63,568 bases of DNA from Clostridia bacterium. Its GTDB lineage: Bacteria > Bacillota > Clostridia > Oscillospirales > Acutalibacteraceae. The notes below the pieces were generated by a model that was given only the letters and a program-made list of their open reading frames with translations, was not told where the DNA came from and did no database searches. The stretch spans positions 1 through 63,568 of the forward strand of contig JAFSDL010000053.1 of NCBI GenBank assembly GCA_017436285.1, read 5' to 3'. The position numbers were made by a program, and so were the translations under genes. Below, one piece after another: positions 34,733-43,917 of the stretch. Each line of letters opens with the position of its first letter. The first letter of the stretch is position 1.

Positions 34733-34777
34733 AAACCGTTTTGGTATATTGACAGATAAACCAAAATGGTTTATGAT
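34733..34777 (+). promoter_or_regulatory. Promoter of surface gene 2 with palindromic operator
   Basis: TTGACA (34749-34754) and TATGAT (34772-34777) are 17 bp apart. The arms AAACCGTTTTGGT (34733-34745) and ACCAAAATGGTTT (34760-34772) form a 13-bp inverted repeat with one mismatch and flank the -35 box. This is a classic repressor operator arrangement between divergent genes. Confidence 0.8.
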
Positions 34778-34808
34778 GAAGTTGTACTTTTTATAAGGAG
34801 TGATACAG

Positions 34809-37800
34809 ATGAAAATACGAAGAATAATCGCTGTTATATTAGTGGTGATGTTCGCAGTTTCGATGTTTCCGGTATGTAAAACAAATGTTAGTGCTGCCGG
34901 GAAAATGACAATAGAGCAATTAAAGGCTAAATTTCCTGCGGGAAAGTATTGGAATGGAGGTAACGCCGACTCCTATACCTCTTCACCTTGCACACATCAC
35001 GGAAGTTGTACATATTCCGGTACTTGTGGTTGTAATTCTTTCAAGGGTTTGTCAATTCAGTGTATGGGATATGCTGAAAAGTTAGGATACGATTTTACAG
35101 GTTATAATCCCAGAAATAATTCTAATGGTTGGTACACATATACCAGCTCGTCCTCCCTGAACAACTTAAAACCAGGTGATATTGTCAGATTTTATAATGG
35201 AAATTATGAACATTCGATTTTTATCATTGGTGTAAGCGGCGATACAGTAACATATACAGATTGTAACAGTGATGGCCATTGTATTATCAGATGGGGCAAG
35301 ACAATAACAAAAACAACATTAAAATCCAAGTTTATTCATTTAAGGTCAGCTCCGTATTCAATTGACTCCAAACATACTCTTTCAATCAAATATGATGCCA
35401 ATGGCGGTATTATTAAGGGTTCGGATAAAACATATAACAAATATAAAGTTTCAACCAGCGCTGGTCTTAATATGCGAAGCAATGCCGGTACAAGTTATAG
35501 CGTTTTAATTTCAATACCACAGAATAAAACCTTTGTGGTTACATCTACAAAAACAGCAAATGGTTACACATGGGGAAAAACAACATATAGCGGTAATACC
35601 GGTTGGGTTGTTATAAGTGAAGACTGGACAACAAAAACAGGAACACAACCGCAAACTACATATTATTTAAATTCATCCGAGTTAGTTTACACAAGTTCAA
35701 CCGGTGCTGTTAAAGTTCAAAATATGGTGGACGGCGAAAGTTATGCCGATGGTCTCTATAATTACACCACTTTTGGCATTTCCAGAGATGGATATGTTTT
35801 TAAAGGTTGGGGAACAACATCTACCGGAGGAACCATATATAGTCAAAATGGTGCAATGACCGCTAAGGATATATACTCTAATATTTCCAAAGAAGACAAG
35901 ACTATAATTTTATACGCGATTTGGGAACCTATAAAATTCACAATATGCTATAATGCAAACGGTGGTGTTGGAACAATGTCAAACACCTCTGCCAGTTATC
36001 AGTGTGAATTTTCACTTTCCAGTAATACCTTCACAAAGCAAGGTTATAGTTTTTCCGGATGGAATGTATATAGAAGTTCAGACAAAACATGGTATTGTAC
36101 CGGTATAGGTTGGAAAACTGCTGACGAAATAACCTCTGGAGGTTATACGAAACGCGTGTATGCAAATTCATGTAATGGTGTTCTTAACAATTCTTGGATG
36201 AATAGTTCTAAAACTGCTGATACGATTACATTCTATGCTGTATGGACTCCTAACACTTTAACTGTTAGTTTCAATACAAATGGTGGTAGTATAAATTCCG
36301 ATACATATAAATCTGTAGGGGATGCGATTTGTTACAGTTCGGACAGTTCAGCTGTGACGCAGGAATGGACATACAATAACAAAAAAACCAATGGCTTGCC
36401 TAACGCATCAACAATGGGGTTGTACAAGGATGGTTGTGTTTTCTTAGGTTGGGGAACAACAGCTACCGGAACAACAATTTTAGACCAAAATAATGTTGAT
36501 TTGGTTCCAACACAAATAGATTCAACAATAAACACAAAAAGTTGCTCAAAAACACTTTATGCTATTTGGGTTGAAAAAGAATATACTGTTACATTTGATG
36601 TCGTTGGTGGTGAGTGCTTAACCAAAACAAAAACACTTGCTTATAATTCCTCTTGTGGAAATCTACCAACACCTACAAAAGATGGTTACTCTTTTAAGGG
36701 CTGGTATACTGCTTCCGAAAATGGTACACAAATAACTTCTTCCACAACATTTACAAAAGACACCACAGTTTATGCACAATGGACACCCAATACCTATAAT
36801 ATAAAATATAATGGTAATGGTAGTACCGGTGGTAACATGAGTAATACTACTCATACATACGATGTAAAAAAAGCGTTAAGCAAAAACACATTTACAAAAA
36901 ACGGATACACTTTTGCAGGTTGGAAAGACGCCTCAGGAAAAACTTTTGCTGATGAAGCTATCGTTTCTAATTTATCAAAAGAAAATGGAAGCACTGTTCA
37001 ATTAACAGCTCAATGGACAGCAAACAAATATACTGTTACATTTGATGCTAATGGTGGTTATTGTAGCACAACCACCAAAACTGTTGCGTATAATTCCGTA
37101 TATGGTGAATTACCGGTTCCTTCCCTAAGTGGATATACATTTGTTGGTTGGTATACTGATAAATCGGGCGTTACAAACATAACATCTGTTTCAACATTTA
37201 ATTTGTTAGGAAACCAGACACTTTACGCACAATGGTCTCAAAATCATATCCATAGCTATTCCAACTCTATCACCAAACAACCTGCCTGTACAGAAAAAGG
37301 TATTGAAACCTTTATCTGTTCTTGTGGAGATTCTTATACACAGGAAATTCCAGCAATTGGTCACAAATATTCTTCAGAGTGGACAATTGATACGGTAGCT
37401 ACTTGTCAAACAGAAGGTTCGAAATCTAACCACTGTGAAAATTGTGATAGAAAAACAAACATAACAACAATTCCTGCATTAGAGCACACATACAGTAACT
37501 GGATTATTTCAATTAATCCTTCGTGTAATAGTGATGGTTCCAAATACAGTATCTGTGACTACTGTGACAATAGCATAACAGATGTTGTTCCTGCTACTGG
37601 ACATAATTACTCAGATGAATGGATAGTGGACAAAGAAGCAACTTGTAATAATACCGGATTAAAATCACAACATTGTACGAATTGTGGGGAGATAAAAGAA
37701 TCAACTATTATCCCGGTAACTGAACACAATTACGGAGAATGGATTTTTATTACAGCAGCAACTTGTACATCCAAAGGTTCAAAATACAAAGTATGTGATA

Positions 37801-38984
37801 CTTGCAACAATTTTATTACTGCAGTAGAACCTGAAATCGGTCATAGTTTTTCAACAAACTGGACAATAGATCAAAAAGAGACTTGTACACAAAATGGTAT
37901 CAAATCCCATCATTGTTCAGAATGTGGTGAAAGAACCGATATTACGGTAATTATAGCTACCGGGCATTACTATGGTAGTTGGTATATAGTTGAAGCTCCC
38001 ACATGTAAAAATGATGGTATAAAAAAACAAGAATGTATAAATTGCGAAGATGTAATTGTTGATACTATTCCCGCATCAGACCATATAGAAAGTCTTTGGA
38101 TTGAAGATTTACCTGCTACACTCTATGCAAATGGTAGCAAACACAAAGAATGTGTCGAATGTGATGAGGTTTTGAAAACTGCAACAATTCCACAGCTTAA
38201 ATGCGCAAAGCCTGCTCTTAAGAAGGTATATAATGCGAATGACTATGTTAAGGTGACATGGGGCACAGTTAAGGGTGCGGATTTATACAGAGTTTACCGC
38301 AAGACCGGCACAGGTGAGTATGAATACATCGGCTCAACAACTCACACATATTTTAACGATAAGGAAGCCGGTGCGGGAAAGACCTGCAGATATTATGTTA
38401 AAGCTAAAAATGAGGCTGGTAATTCTGTTGCAAGTAACAGCCTGGCAATAAAGCATATTGATGAACCTACTCTCAAATCAATAGAAAATTCTGCTTATGG
38501 TGTTTTGATTAAGTGGTATAAGGTAACAGGTGCGGAAAAATATAATGTTTACCGAAAAGTAAGCGGTGGCGAGTATGAGTACATAGGTACAACAGAAAAT
38601 GCCTATTATACCGATAAAACCGCAGAATCCGGCACTAAATATTATTATGCAATTCGCGGTAAGAGGGATGATAGCGTATCAAGTCAGTCTGCATCACTTT
38701 CAAAATATTACCTTGCAGACCCGACCTTGAATGTACCCACAACCACATCAGAAGGCATAGGTCTCAGCTGGTCTGAGGTTGAAGGTGCAGAGGGGTATAA
38801 GGTTTATCGCAAAACCGCAGATGGCAGCTATAAGCTTCTATCAACTGTAAAGGGTGTATCAAACCTTTCATATACAGATAGTTCTGCATATAAAGGCACA
38901 AAATATACATATAAGGTAAAAGCTTACAAGAGTAAAACCTATAGTGCGTATTCAAATACTAAAACAATAACAGATAAATATTGA
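34809..38984 (+). CDS. Large secreted multidomain protein: cysteine-peptidase-like, SH3, InlB-type and Fn3-like repeats
   Basis: The 1391 aa surface protein starts at ATG 34809, eight bases after ATAAGGAG; an in-frame GTG nine bases earlier is within the site. A signal peptide (1-31) leads to a CHAP or NlpC/P60-like domain (about 35-180) with Cys in LSIQCMGYAEKLGYD and His in YEHSIFIIGV. An SH3b-like domain (about 210-275, AGLNMRSNAGTSYSVL) and about six InlB/Flg_new-type repeats (YDANGG, YNANGG, FNTNGG, FDANGG; 195-810) follow. Then come eight His-Cys-CxxC units of about 40 aa (815-1125), three Fn3-like modules and the shared end SNTKTITDKY. No LPxTG sorting signal is seen. It is probably a wall-associated hydrolase or adhesin. 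Confidence 0.85.
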   Translation: MKIRRIIAVILVVMFAVSMFPVCKTNVSAAGKMTIEQLKAKFPAGKYWNGGNADSYTSSPCTHHGSCTYSGTCGCNSFKGLSIQCMGYAEKLGYDFTGYNPRNNSNGWYTYTSSSSLNNLKPGDIVRFYNGNYEHSIFIIGVSGDTVTYTDCNSDGHCIIRWGKTITKTTLKSKFIHLRSAPYSIDSKHTLSIKYDANGGIIKGSDKTYNKYKVSTSAGLNMRSNAGTSYSVLISIPQNKTFVVTSTKTANGYTWGKTTYSGNTGWVVISEDWTTKTGTQPQTTYYLNSSELVYTSSTGAVKVQNMVDGESYADGLYNYTTFGISRDGYVFKGWGTTSTGGTIYSQNGAMTAKDIYSNISKEDKTIILYAIWEPIKFTICYNANGGVGTMSNTSASYQCEFSLSSNTFTKQGYSFSGWNVYRSSDKTWYCTGIGWKTADEITSGGYTKRVYANSCNGVLNNSWMNSSKTADTITFYAVWTPNTLTVSFNTNGGSINSDTYKSVGDAICYSSDSSAVTQEWTYNNKKTNGLPNASTMGLYKDGCVFLGWGTTATGTTILDQNNVDLVPTQIDSTINTKSCSKTLYAIWVEKEYTVTFDVVGGECLTKTKTLAYNSSCGNLPTPTKDGYSFKGWYTASENGTQITSSTTFTKDTTVYAQWTPNTYNIKYNGNGSTGGNMSNTTHTYDVKKALSKNTFTKNGYTFAGWKDASGKTFADEAIVSNLSKENGSTVQLTAQWTANKYTVTFDANGGYCSTTTKTVAYNSVYGELPVPSLSGYTFVGWYTDKSGVTNITSVSTFNLLGNQTLYAQWSQNHIHSYSNSITKQPACTEKGIETFICSCGDSYTQEIPAIGHKYSSEWTIDTVATCQTEGSKSNHCENCDRKTNITTIPALEHTYSNWIISINPSCNSDGSKYSICDYCDNSITDVVPATGHNYSDEWIVDKEATCNNTGLKSQHCTNCGEIKESTIIPVTEHNYGEWIFITAATCTSKGSKYKVCDTCNNFITAVEPEIGHSFSTNWTIDQKETCTQNGIKSHHCSECGERTDITVIIATGHYYGSWYIVEAPTCKNDGIKKQECINCEDVIVDTIPASDHIESLWIEDLPATLYANGSKHKECVECDEVLKTATIPQLKCAKPALKKVYNANDYVKVTWGTVKGADLYRVYRKTGTGEYEYIGSTTHTYFNDKEAGAGKTCRYYVKAKNEAGNSVASNSLAIKHIDEPTLKSIENSAYGVLIKWYKVTGAEKYNVYRKVSGGEYEYIGTTENAYYTDKTAESGTKYYYAIRGKRDDSVSSQSASLSKYYLADPTLNVPTTTSEGIGLSWSEVEGAEGYKVYRKTADGSYKLLSTVKGVSNLSYTDSSAYKGTKYTYKVKAYKSKTYSAYSNTKTITDKY

Positions 38985-38992
38985 TTAACAAG

Positions 38993-39033
38993 TCGGACAG
39001 TCACAAATTTATTTGAAATTTGTGACTGTCCGA
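38993..39033. terminator. 3' hairpin of surface gene 2
   Basis: The stem is identical to that after surface gene 1 (TCGGACAGTCACAAATTT and its complement), again eight bases past TGA. Weak T-run. Confidence 0.65.
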
Positions 39034-39199
39034 TGAGCTTTTGCTAATCTCTATTTGCTAACCGATAGTGATAGGTGGCTTTTTCTTGCACAAAATTACA
39101 AGGTCTTTTTTGTTTATTAGTGCTATTTAAATGATATGTGAATTTGTGGTAAAATTCAGGTGCGATTGAAAATTTTCAAATTTTTCGAGGTGAACGTTT

Positions 39200-42100
39200 A
39201 TGAAAAAAACATTGAGCCTGCTTTTATCGTTGTTAATGGTATTAAGCATAATAACAAGTGTGCCGTTAACTGCAAGTGCGGTAAGCACAAGTGATCTGAC
39301 ATTCAAGTTAAACAGTGATGGCGAAAGCTATTATGTTTATTCCTGCAATGAGTCAGCCGAAGGTAAGCTTGTTATTCCGGGCACATATGAAGGCAAGCCT
39401 GTAACAAGTATAGGTGCCAGAGCTTTTATAAATTGTGCAGGTCTGACTTCAATTGAAATTCCCGATAGTGTTACAAGCATAGGCTATAAGGCGTTTTCAG
39501 ATTGCACAAGCCTTAAATCAATAAAAATTCCCGATAGTGTAACCGGTATAAGCCAGTTAGCTTTTTATAATACCGCTTATTATAACAATGAAAGTAATTG
39601 GAAGAATGGTGCGCTTTATATAGACAATAATCTGATAGCTGCTAATAAATATGAAAAAGAAGATTATACAGGTAATGTCAAGGGCGAATACACCATAAAA
39701 AACGGTACAAAAACTATTGCTGATTACGCTTTCTATAATTGTACAGAGCTTACATCAATAACAATACCTGACAGTGTAACAAGCATAGGCGAATATGTAT
39801 TTGATAAGTGCAATGCTCTTAATGCTGTGCATATAACTGATATCGGCGCATGGTGCAATATAAATTTTGATAATTGGTGGGATGAGGATGAGGATGAATA
39901 CTTTTCCAATCCGCTATATTATGCTGAAAATTTGTATTTGAATGGAAAGCTGTTAACTGATGCTGTTATTCCTGATGGTGTTACAAGTATAAACAGTGTC
40001 GCTTTTTCTTATTGCAAATCGCTGACTTCGGTTACAATTCCCCATAGTGTAACAAGCATAGGTTACAAGGCATTTATGGTTTGCACAAATCTTAAATCAA
40101 TAAAGCTTCCTGATAGTGTAACAAATATAAGTGAATTGGCTTTTTACAATACCGGTTATTATATGGATGAAAACAACTGGGAGAATGGTGTTCTTTATAT
40201 AGATAATCACCTGATAGCTGCAAATAAGCCGGATTTTTATTATAATGATTATAATGGTAATGTTACAGGGGACTATACCATAAAAGAAGGAACAAAAACC
40301 ATTGCCGATTATGCTTTTGCATATTGCACAGCTCTTACATCAATAACAATACCTGATAGCATAACAAGTATAGGCAAATATGTTTTTTACAGTTGCAGTG
40401 CTCTTAACGCTGTTTATATTTCAGATATTGCTGCATGGTGCGGTATAAGCTTTTCAGGCTTTGATAAAAATAAATATAGTTCTTCAAAAGCTTCAAATCC
40501 GTTGTCGTATGCTAAAAATTTATATTTGAATAAAGAGTTACTGACTGATGTTGTTTTTCCTGACGGTGTTAAAAATATAAAAGATGGGGCTTTCTACAAA
40601 TGTGCAAGCCTTAAATCAATAACAATTCCGGATAGTGTAACAAATATAGGCTGCGAAGCTTTTGGTAGCTGCACCGGCCTTGTAACCGTCACATTTGGTA
40701 ATGGTGTGAAAAGTATTGGTTATCAGGCGTTCTCCGATTGCACAAGCCTTGAAGCAATAACAATACCCGATAGTGTTATTAGCATGGGGGTTTGTGCTTT
40801 TCAGGATTGTAAAAGCCTTGTAAGTGCCACAATATATAGTGAAAGCACCGGTTCTTTTACTTTTGGTGGTTGCACAAGCCTTGCAAATATCACATTTGGT
40901 GATGGCGTAAAGCATATAGGTGAAGCTGCTTTCCAAGAATGCAGAAGTCTTGCAGCAGTAACAATACCTGATAGTGTAACAAGCATAGAGTCTTCTGCTT
41001 TTGAATATTGCACAAGCCTTGAATCAATAAGTATACCCGATGGTGTAACAAGCATAGGGTCTTCTGCTTTTGAATATTGCACAAGCCTTGCATCAATAAA
41101 TATACCGGATAGTGTAACAAGCATAAAGTCTTATGCTTTTGAGAGCTGCACAAGCCTTGAATCAATAACTATTCCCGATAGTGTAAAATCTTTAGGCTCC
41201 GGCGTGTTCAGGTATTGTGATAATCTTAAAGCAGTAAAACTTCCGGGCAGCATAACAACTATTCGTAAAGATATGTTCCGTTCCTGTAGCAGACTTAAGG
41301 AAATAGTAATTCCAAATGGTGTAAAAACTATTGGTGAATCTGCATTTTCCTGGTGCAAGACTCTTGAAAAGATTACAATACCTGATACTGTAACAAGTAT
41401 AGGGAAGAGTGCCTTTGCAAATTGCTATAAGCTTGCTGAAATTAATTTACCAAAAGCTCTTACAAAAATTGATAACTCTGCATTTTGGTGTTGCGAAAGC
41501 TTAACGGCAATTACTATTCCTGCTGATGTTGATTCAATAGGCACATCAGTTTTCAGCAATTGTGATAAGCTTGAAGCAGTTTTGGTTGATAGCAAAAATA
41601 AGACTTATTCCTCTGAAAATGGTGTGTTATTCAATAAAGATAAAACAACCCTGCTTATGTGCCCCACAGCATTTCCGTCTGATACATATAAGGTGCCAAA
41701 TGGTGTGAAAACCATAGGTGTAAATGCCTTTTACGGAAATAAAACTGTTGTTAATGTAGAATTGCCGGATAGCGTAACTGATATCAGCGCTTATGCTTTT
41801 TATTGGTGTGAGGTGCTTAAGAAAATAAGTATTCCGGATAGCGTAACAAGCATTGGCGAGGGTGCGTTTGGCTATTGCAAAAGGCTTAGCTCTATAAAGC
41901 TCCCCAAAAACCTGAAAAGCCTTGAGTCTTCAACCTTTGCCTACTGCAAAGCGCTTAAAAAGGTAACTCTGAATAAGGGCTTGAAAAAAATAAAATCCAA
42001 AGCCTTTTATGGTTGTGAAAAGCTTGAGTCTGTTACTGTGCCTCAGGGTGTTACAAGAATATATGATAATGCATTTTCCGGTTGTATAAGCCTTAAGGAT

Positions 42101-43477
42101 ATAACCTTACCGGATACTATTACAAAAATAGGTAAGAATGTTTTTTATAACACTGCATATTACAATACAAAAAGTAATTGGAAGAGCAGAGTTCTTTATG
42201 TAGGCAATTATCTCATTAAGGCTAAAACTACTCTGAGTGATGTGTATGAAATCAGGAGAAACACCAGAGTAATTGCAAACGAGGCTTTTGAGTATTGTGA
42301 CAAGGTTACAGGTGTAAAAATGCCTGGTAGCTTGGTTTGTATCGGCGACTATGCATTTTATGAGTGCAGAGGCTTAGAGTCCCTGGATGTTCCTGATAAG
42401 GTTACATATATAGGCGACCAGGCATTCTATTGCTGTTACGGTCTTAAATCAGTTAAGCTTGGGGATGGGTTGAAAACTATAGGCGATTTAGGCTTTTATT
42501 CCTGCGCCAGAATTGCTGATATAACATTCGGTAAGGGCTTGCAAAGCATCGGTAGCTCAGCCTTTTATAATTGTGACAAAATCGATAATGCTTTCTTTTA
42601 CGAAGGTTTAATCAGTATTAGTTCATATGCTTTTTATGATTGCGATGGTCTTAATTCTTTGGTAATTCCTTCCAGTGTGAAAGAGATAGGTAAGTGTGCG
42701 GCTGGGTATTATGTTACCTGTGACGAAGGCGAACAAGTAATTTACTCAGATTTTGAAATTTTTGGAGCAAAGGGCTCAGTTGCAGAAGAATATGCCGAAG
42801 CTGTCGGATTGACTTTTGTTGAACATCAAAGCCATTCCTTCGGAAAGTGGACTGTTGTTGATGATGCAACTGTATATAGAGATGGATGCAAATACAGGGA
42901 ATGCTCTTCTTGTATGAGTACCGAGAAGGTTGATATTCCTCAGCTTAAATGCAGTAAGCCTACATTGAAAAAGGTGCAAAATACCAGAAGTGGTGTTAAA
43001 ATAACATTCAGTAAAGTTAAGGGTGGCGATTTCTACGACATTTATCGCAGAACGAAGAGTGGCTCTTACAGAAAAATCGGCACAACTAAAAACAATTACT
43101 ATACCGACAAAACTGCAAAATCAGGTAAGAGATATTATTATTACGTCAAAGCGGTAAATGAAGCAGGCTCATCCTCAGCTTCAAGCTCAAAATCAATCCT
43201 GCATCTCGCAGACCCGACCTTGAATACTCCTTCAAGCACCTCAAAGGGCATTGGTCTGAGATGGTCAAAGGTAACAGGTGCAGAGGGCTATATTATCTAC
43301 CGCAAAACAGGTAGCGGAAGCTACAGCAGGCTTAAGGTGGAAAAGGGCGTTTCAAATGTTACTTACAGAGATACCACCGCCAAGAAGGGTAAGAAATACA
43401 CCTATAAGGTGAAAGCATATAAGAGCAAAACCTATAGTGCGTATTCAAATACCAAAACAATAACAGATAAATATTGA
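39200..43477 (+). CDS. BspA-like leucine-rich-repeat surface protein with Fn3-like C-terminus
   Basis: The 1425 aa secreted protein has a signal peptide (MKKTLSLLLSLLMVLSIITS, cleavage near ASA, residue 28). More than twenty 23-residue BspA-type LRR_5 units follow (about 45-1190), with consensus SIGxxAFxxCxSLxxIxIPDSV. Several units are expanded by YYNNESNWKNGALYI-like inserts. Near 1210 is one His-Cys-CxxC unit (HSFGKWTVV...ECSSC), then two Fn3-like modules and the shared end SNTKTITDKY. Related proteins mediate adhesion to host or to other bacteria. A GAGGTGAA site precedes the ATG. Its C-terminal block is nearly identical to that of the CAP protein. Confidence 0.9.
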   Translation: MKKTLSLLLSLLMVLSIITSVPLTASAVSTSDLTFKLNSDGESYYVYSCNESAEGKLVIPGTYEGKPVTSIGARAFINCAGLTSIEIPDSVTSIGYKAFSDCTSLKSIKIPDSVTGISQLAFYNTAYYNNESNWKNGALYIDNNLIAANKYEKEDYTGNVKGEYTIKNGTKTIADYAFYNCTELTSITIPDSVTSIGEYVFDKCNALNAVHITDIGAWCNINFDNWWDEDEDEYFSNPLYYAENLYLNGKLLTDAVIPDGVTSINSVAFSYCKSLTSVTIPHSVTSIGYKAFMVCTNLKSIKLPDSVTNISELAFYNTGYYMDENNWENGVLYIDNHLIAANKPDFYYNDYNGNVTGDYTIKEGTKTIADYAFAYCTALTSITIPDSITSIGKYVFYSCSALNAVYISDIAAWCGISFSGFDKNKYSSSKASNPLSYAKNLYLNKELLTDVVFPDGVKNIKDGAFYKCASLKSITIPDSVTNIGCEAFGSCTGLVTVTFGNGVKSIGYQAFSDCTSLEAITIPDSVISMGVCAFQDCKSLVSATIYSESTGSFTFGGCTSLANITFGDGVKHIGEAAFQECRSLAAVTIPDSVTSIESSAFEYCTSLESISIPDGVTSIGSSAFEYCTSLASINIPDSVTSIKSYAFESCTSLESITIPDSVKSLGSGVFRYCDNLKAVKLPGSITTIRKDMFRSCSRLKEIVIPNGVKTIGESAFSWCKTLEKITIPDTVTSIGKSAFANCYKLAEINLPKALTKIDNSAFWCCESLTAITIPADVDSIGTSVFSNCDKLEAVLVDSKNKTYSSENGVLFNKDKTTLLMCPTAFPSDTYKVPNGVKTIGVNAFYGNKTVVNVELPDSVTDISAYAFYWCEVLKKISIPDSVTSIGEGAFGYCKRLSSIKLPKNLKSLESSTFAYCKALKKVTLNKGLKKIKSKAFYGCEKLESVTVPQGVTRIYDNAFSGCISLKDITLPDTITKIGKNVFYNTAYYNTKSNWKSRVLYVGNYLIKAKTTLSDVYEIRRNTRVIANEAFEYCDKVTGVKMPGSLVCIGDYAFYECRGLESLDVPDKVTYIGDQAFYCCYGLKSVKLGDGLKTIGDLGFYSCARIADITFGKGLQSIGSSAFYNCDKIDNAFFYEGLISISSYAFYDCDGLNSLVIPSSVKEIGKCAAGYYVTCDEGEQVIYSDFEIFGAKGSVAEEYAEAVGLTFVEHQSHSFGKWTVVDDATVYRDGCKYRECSSCMSTEKVDIPQLKCSKPTLKKVQNTRSGVKITFSKVKGGDFYDIYRRTKSGSYRKIGTTKNNYYTDKTAKSGKRYYYYVKAVNEAGSSSASSSKSILHLADPTLNTPSSTSKGIGLRWSKVTGAEGYIIYRKTGSGSYSRLKVEKGVSNVTYRDTTAKKGKKYTYKVKAYKSKTYSAYSNTKTITDKY

Positions 43478-43486
43478 TTAACAAAT

Positions 43487-43520
43487 TCGGTCAGGTACAA
43501 ATTGATTTGTACCTGACCGA
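43487..43520. terminator. 3' hairpin of surface gene 3
   Basis: TCGGTCAGGTACAAAT pairs with ATTTGTACCTGACCGA. It is the same length class and position as the two hairpins above but a different stem sequence with conserved pairing. Followed by TAAACTTTTATTG. Confidence 0.7.
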
Positions 43521-43546
43521 TAAACTTTTATTGTGGTTTTTGTTCT

Positions 43547-43641
43547 GGGGCACAGGCAAGCCAGTGCCTTACGGGTAAGATGGTTTAAGTGAGATTTTTG
43601 GTTAGAGCCATAACCGTAAGGTACAGGCTCGCCTGTACCAA
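43547..43641. repeat. REP/BIME-like inverted doublet
   Basis: GGCACAGGCAAGCCAGTGCC then TTACGGG; facing CCGTAAGGTACAGGCTCGCC then TGTACC. Same architecture as the doublets at 27871, 48383 and 58981. Confidence 0.8.
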
Positions 43642-43663
43642 GCGATGTAGTAAGATAGAGCAA

Positions 43664-43740
43664 TGTAGGGTCGGGTCTCGACCCGACCGCAAGCTCTTGC
43701 AACGAATTATGTGGCGGAACCGTCAAGAACGTTCCCTACA
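43664..43740. repeat. GTCGGGTC palindromic doublet, copy 2
   Basis: TGTAGGGTCGGGTCTCGACC continues into CGACCGCAAG; after an AT-rich spacer comes GGCGGAACCGTCAAGAACG and TTCCCTACA. Near match to 34091-34164. Confidence 0.75.
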
Positions 43741-43763
43741 TTACAATGCGTCGCAGACCCGAA

Positions 43764-43835
43764 ACTTGCCACTTTCCATTTTGAATTTTCAACTATATAG
43801 CTGACCGCTGGTGACTGGCGACTGGTGACTAATTC
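43764..43835. repeat. Heptamer-phased tract of ten units
   Basis: A continuous 7-bp period: ACTTGCC, ACTTTCC, ATTTTGA, ATTTTCA, ACTATAT, AGCTGAC, CGCTGGT, GACTGGC, GACTGGT, GACTAAT. The left edge abuts GCGTCGCAGACCCGAA. The period is kept while the base content changes along the tract. Confidence 0.75.
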
Positions 43836-43871
43836 TGCACTCATTATTTTTTGAATAATTATCCCGTTTTT

Positions 43872-43900
43872 TTGACAGAATAAAGATATTGGATTTTATT
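43872..43900 (+). promoter_or_regulatory. Probable glmS promoter
   Basis: TTGACA (43872-43877) with a TTTATT -10-like box at 43895-43900. The leader before glmS is only about 10-20 nt, so a glmS ribozyme is absent. Confidence 0.55.
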
Positions 43901-43917
43901 GTTAAGGGAGAATTATT

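Noticed and set aside
31745-43477. LPxTG sortase substrates
   Set aside because: None of the three surface proteins has an LPxTG-like motif with a membrane helix and basic tail; all end in the same soluble Fn3-like module.
43836-43917. glmS ribozyme upstream of glmS
   Set aside because: The leader is far too short and lacks the ribozyme core; only a promoter and ribosome-binding site fit.
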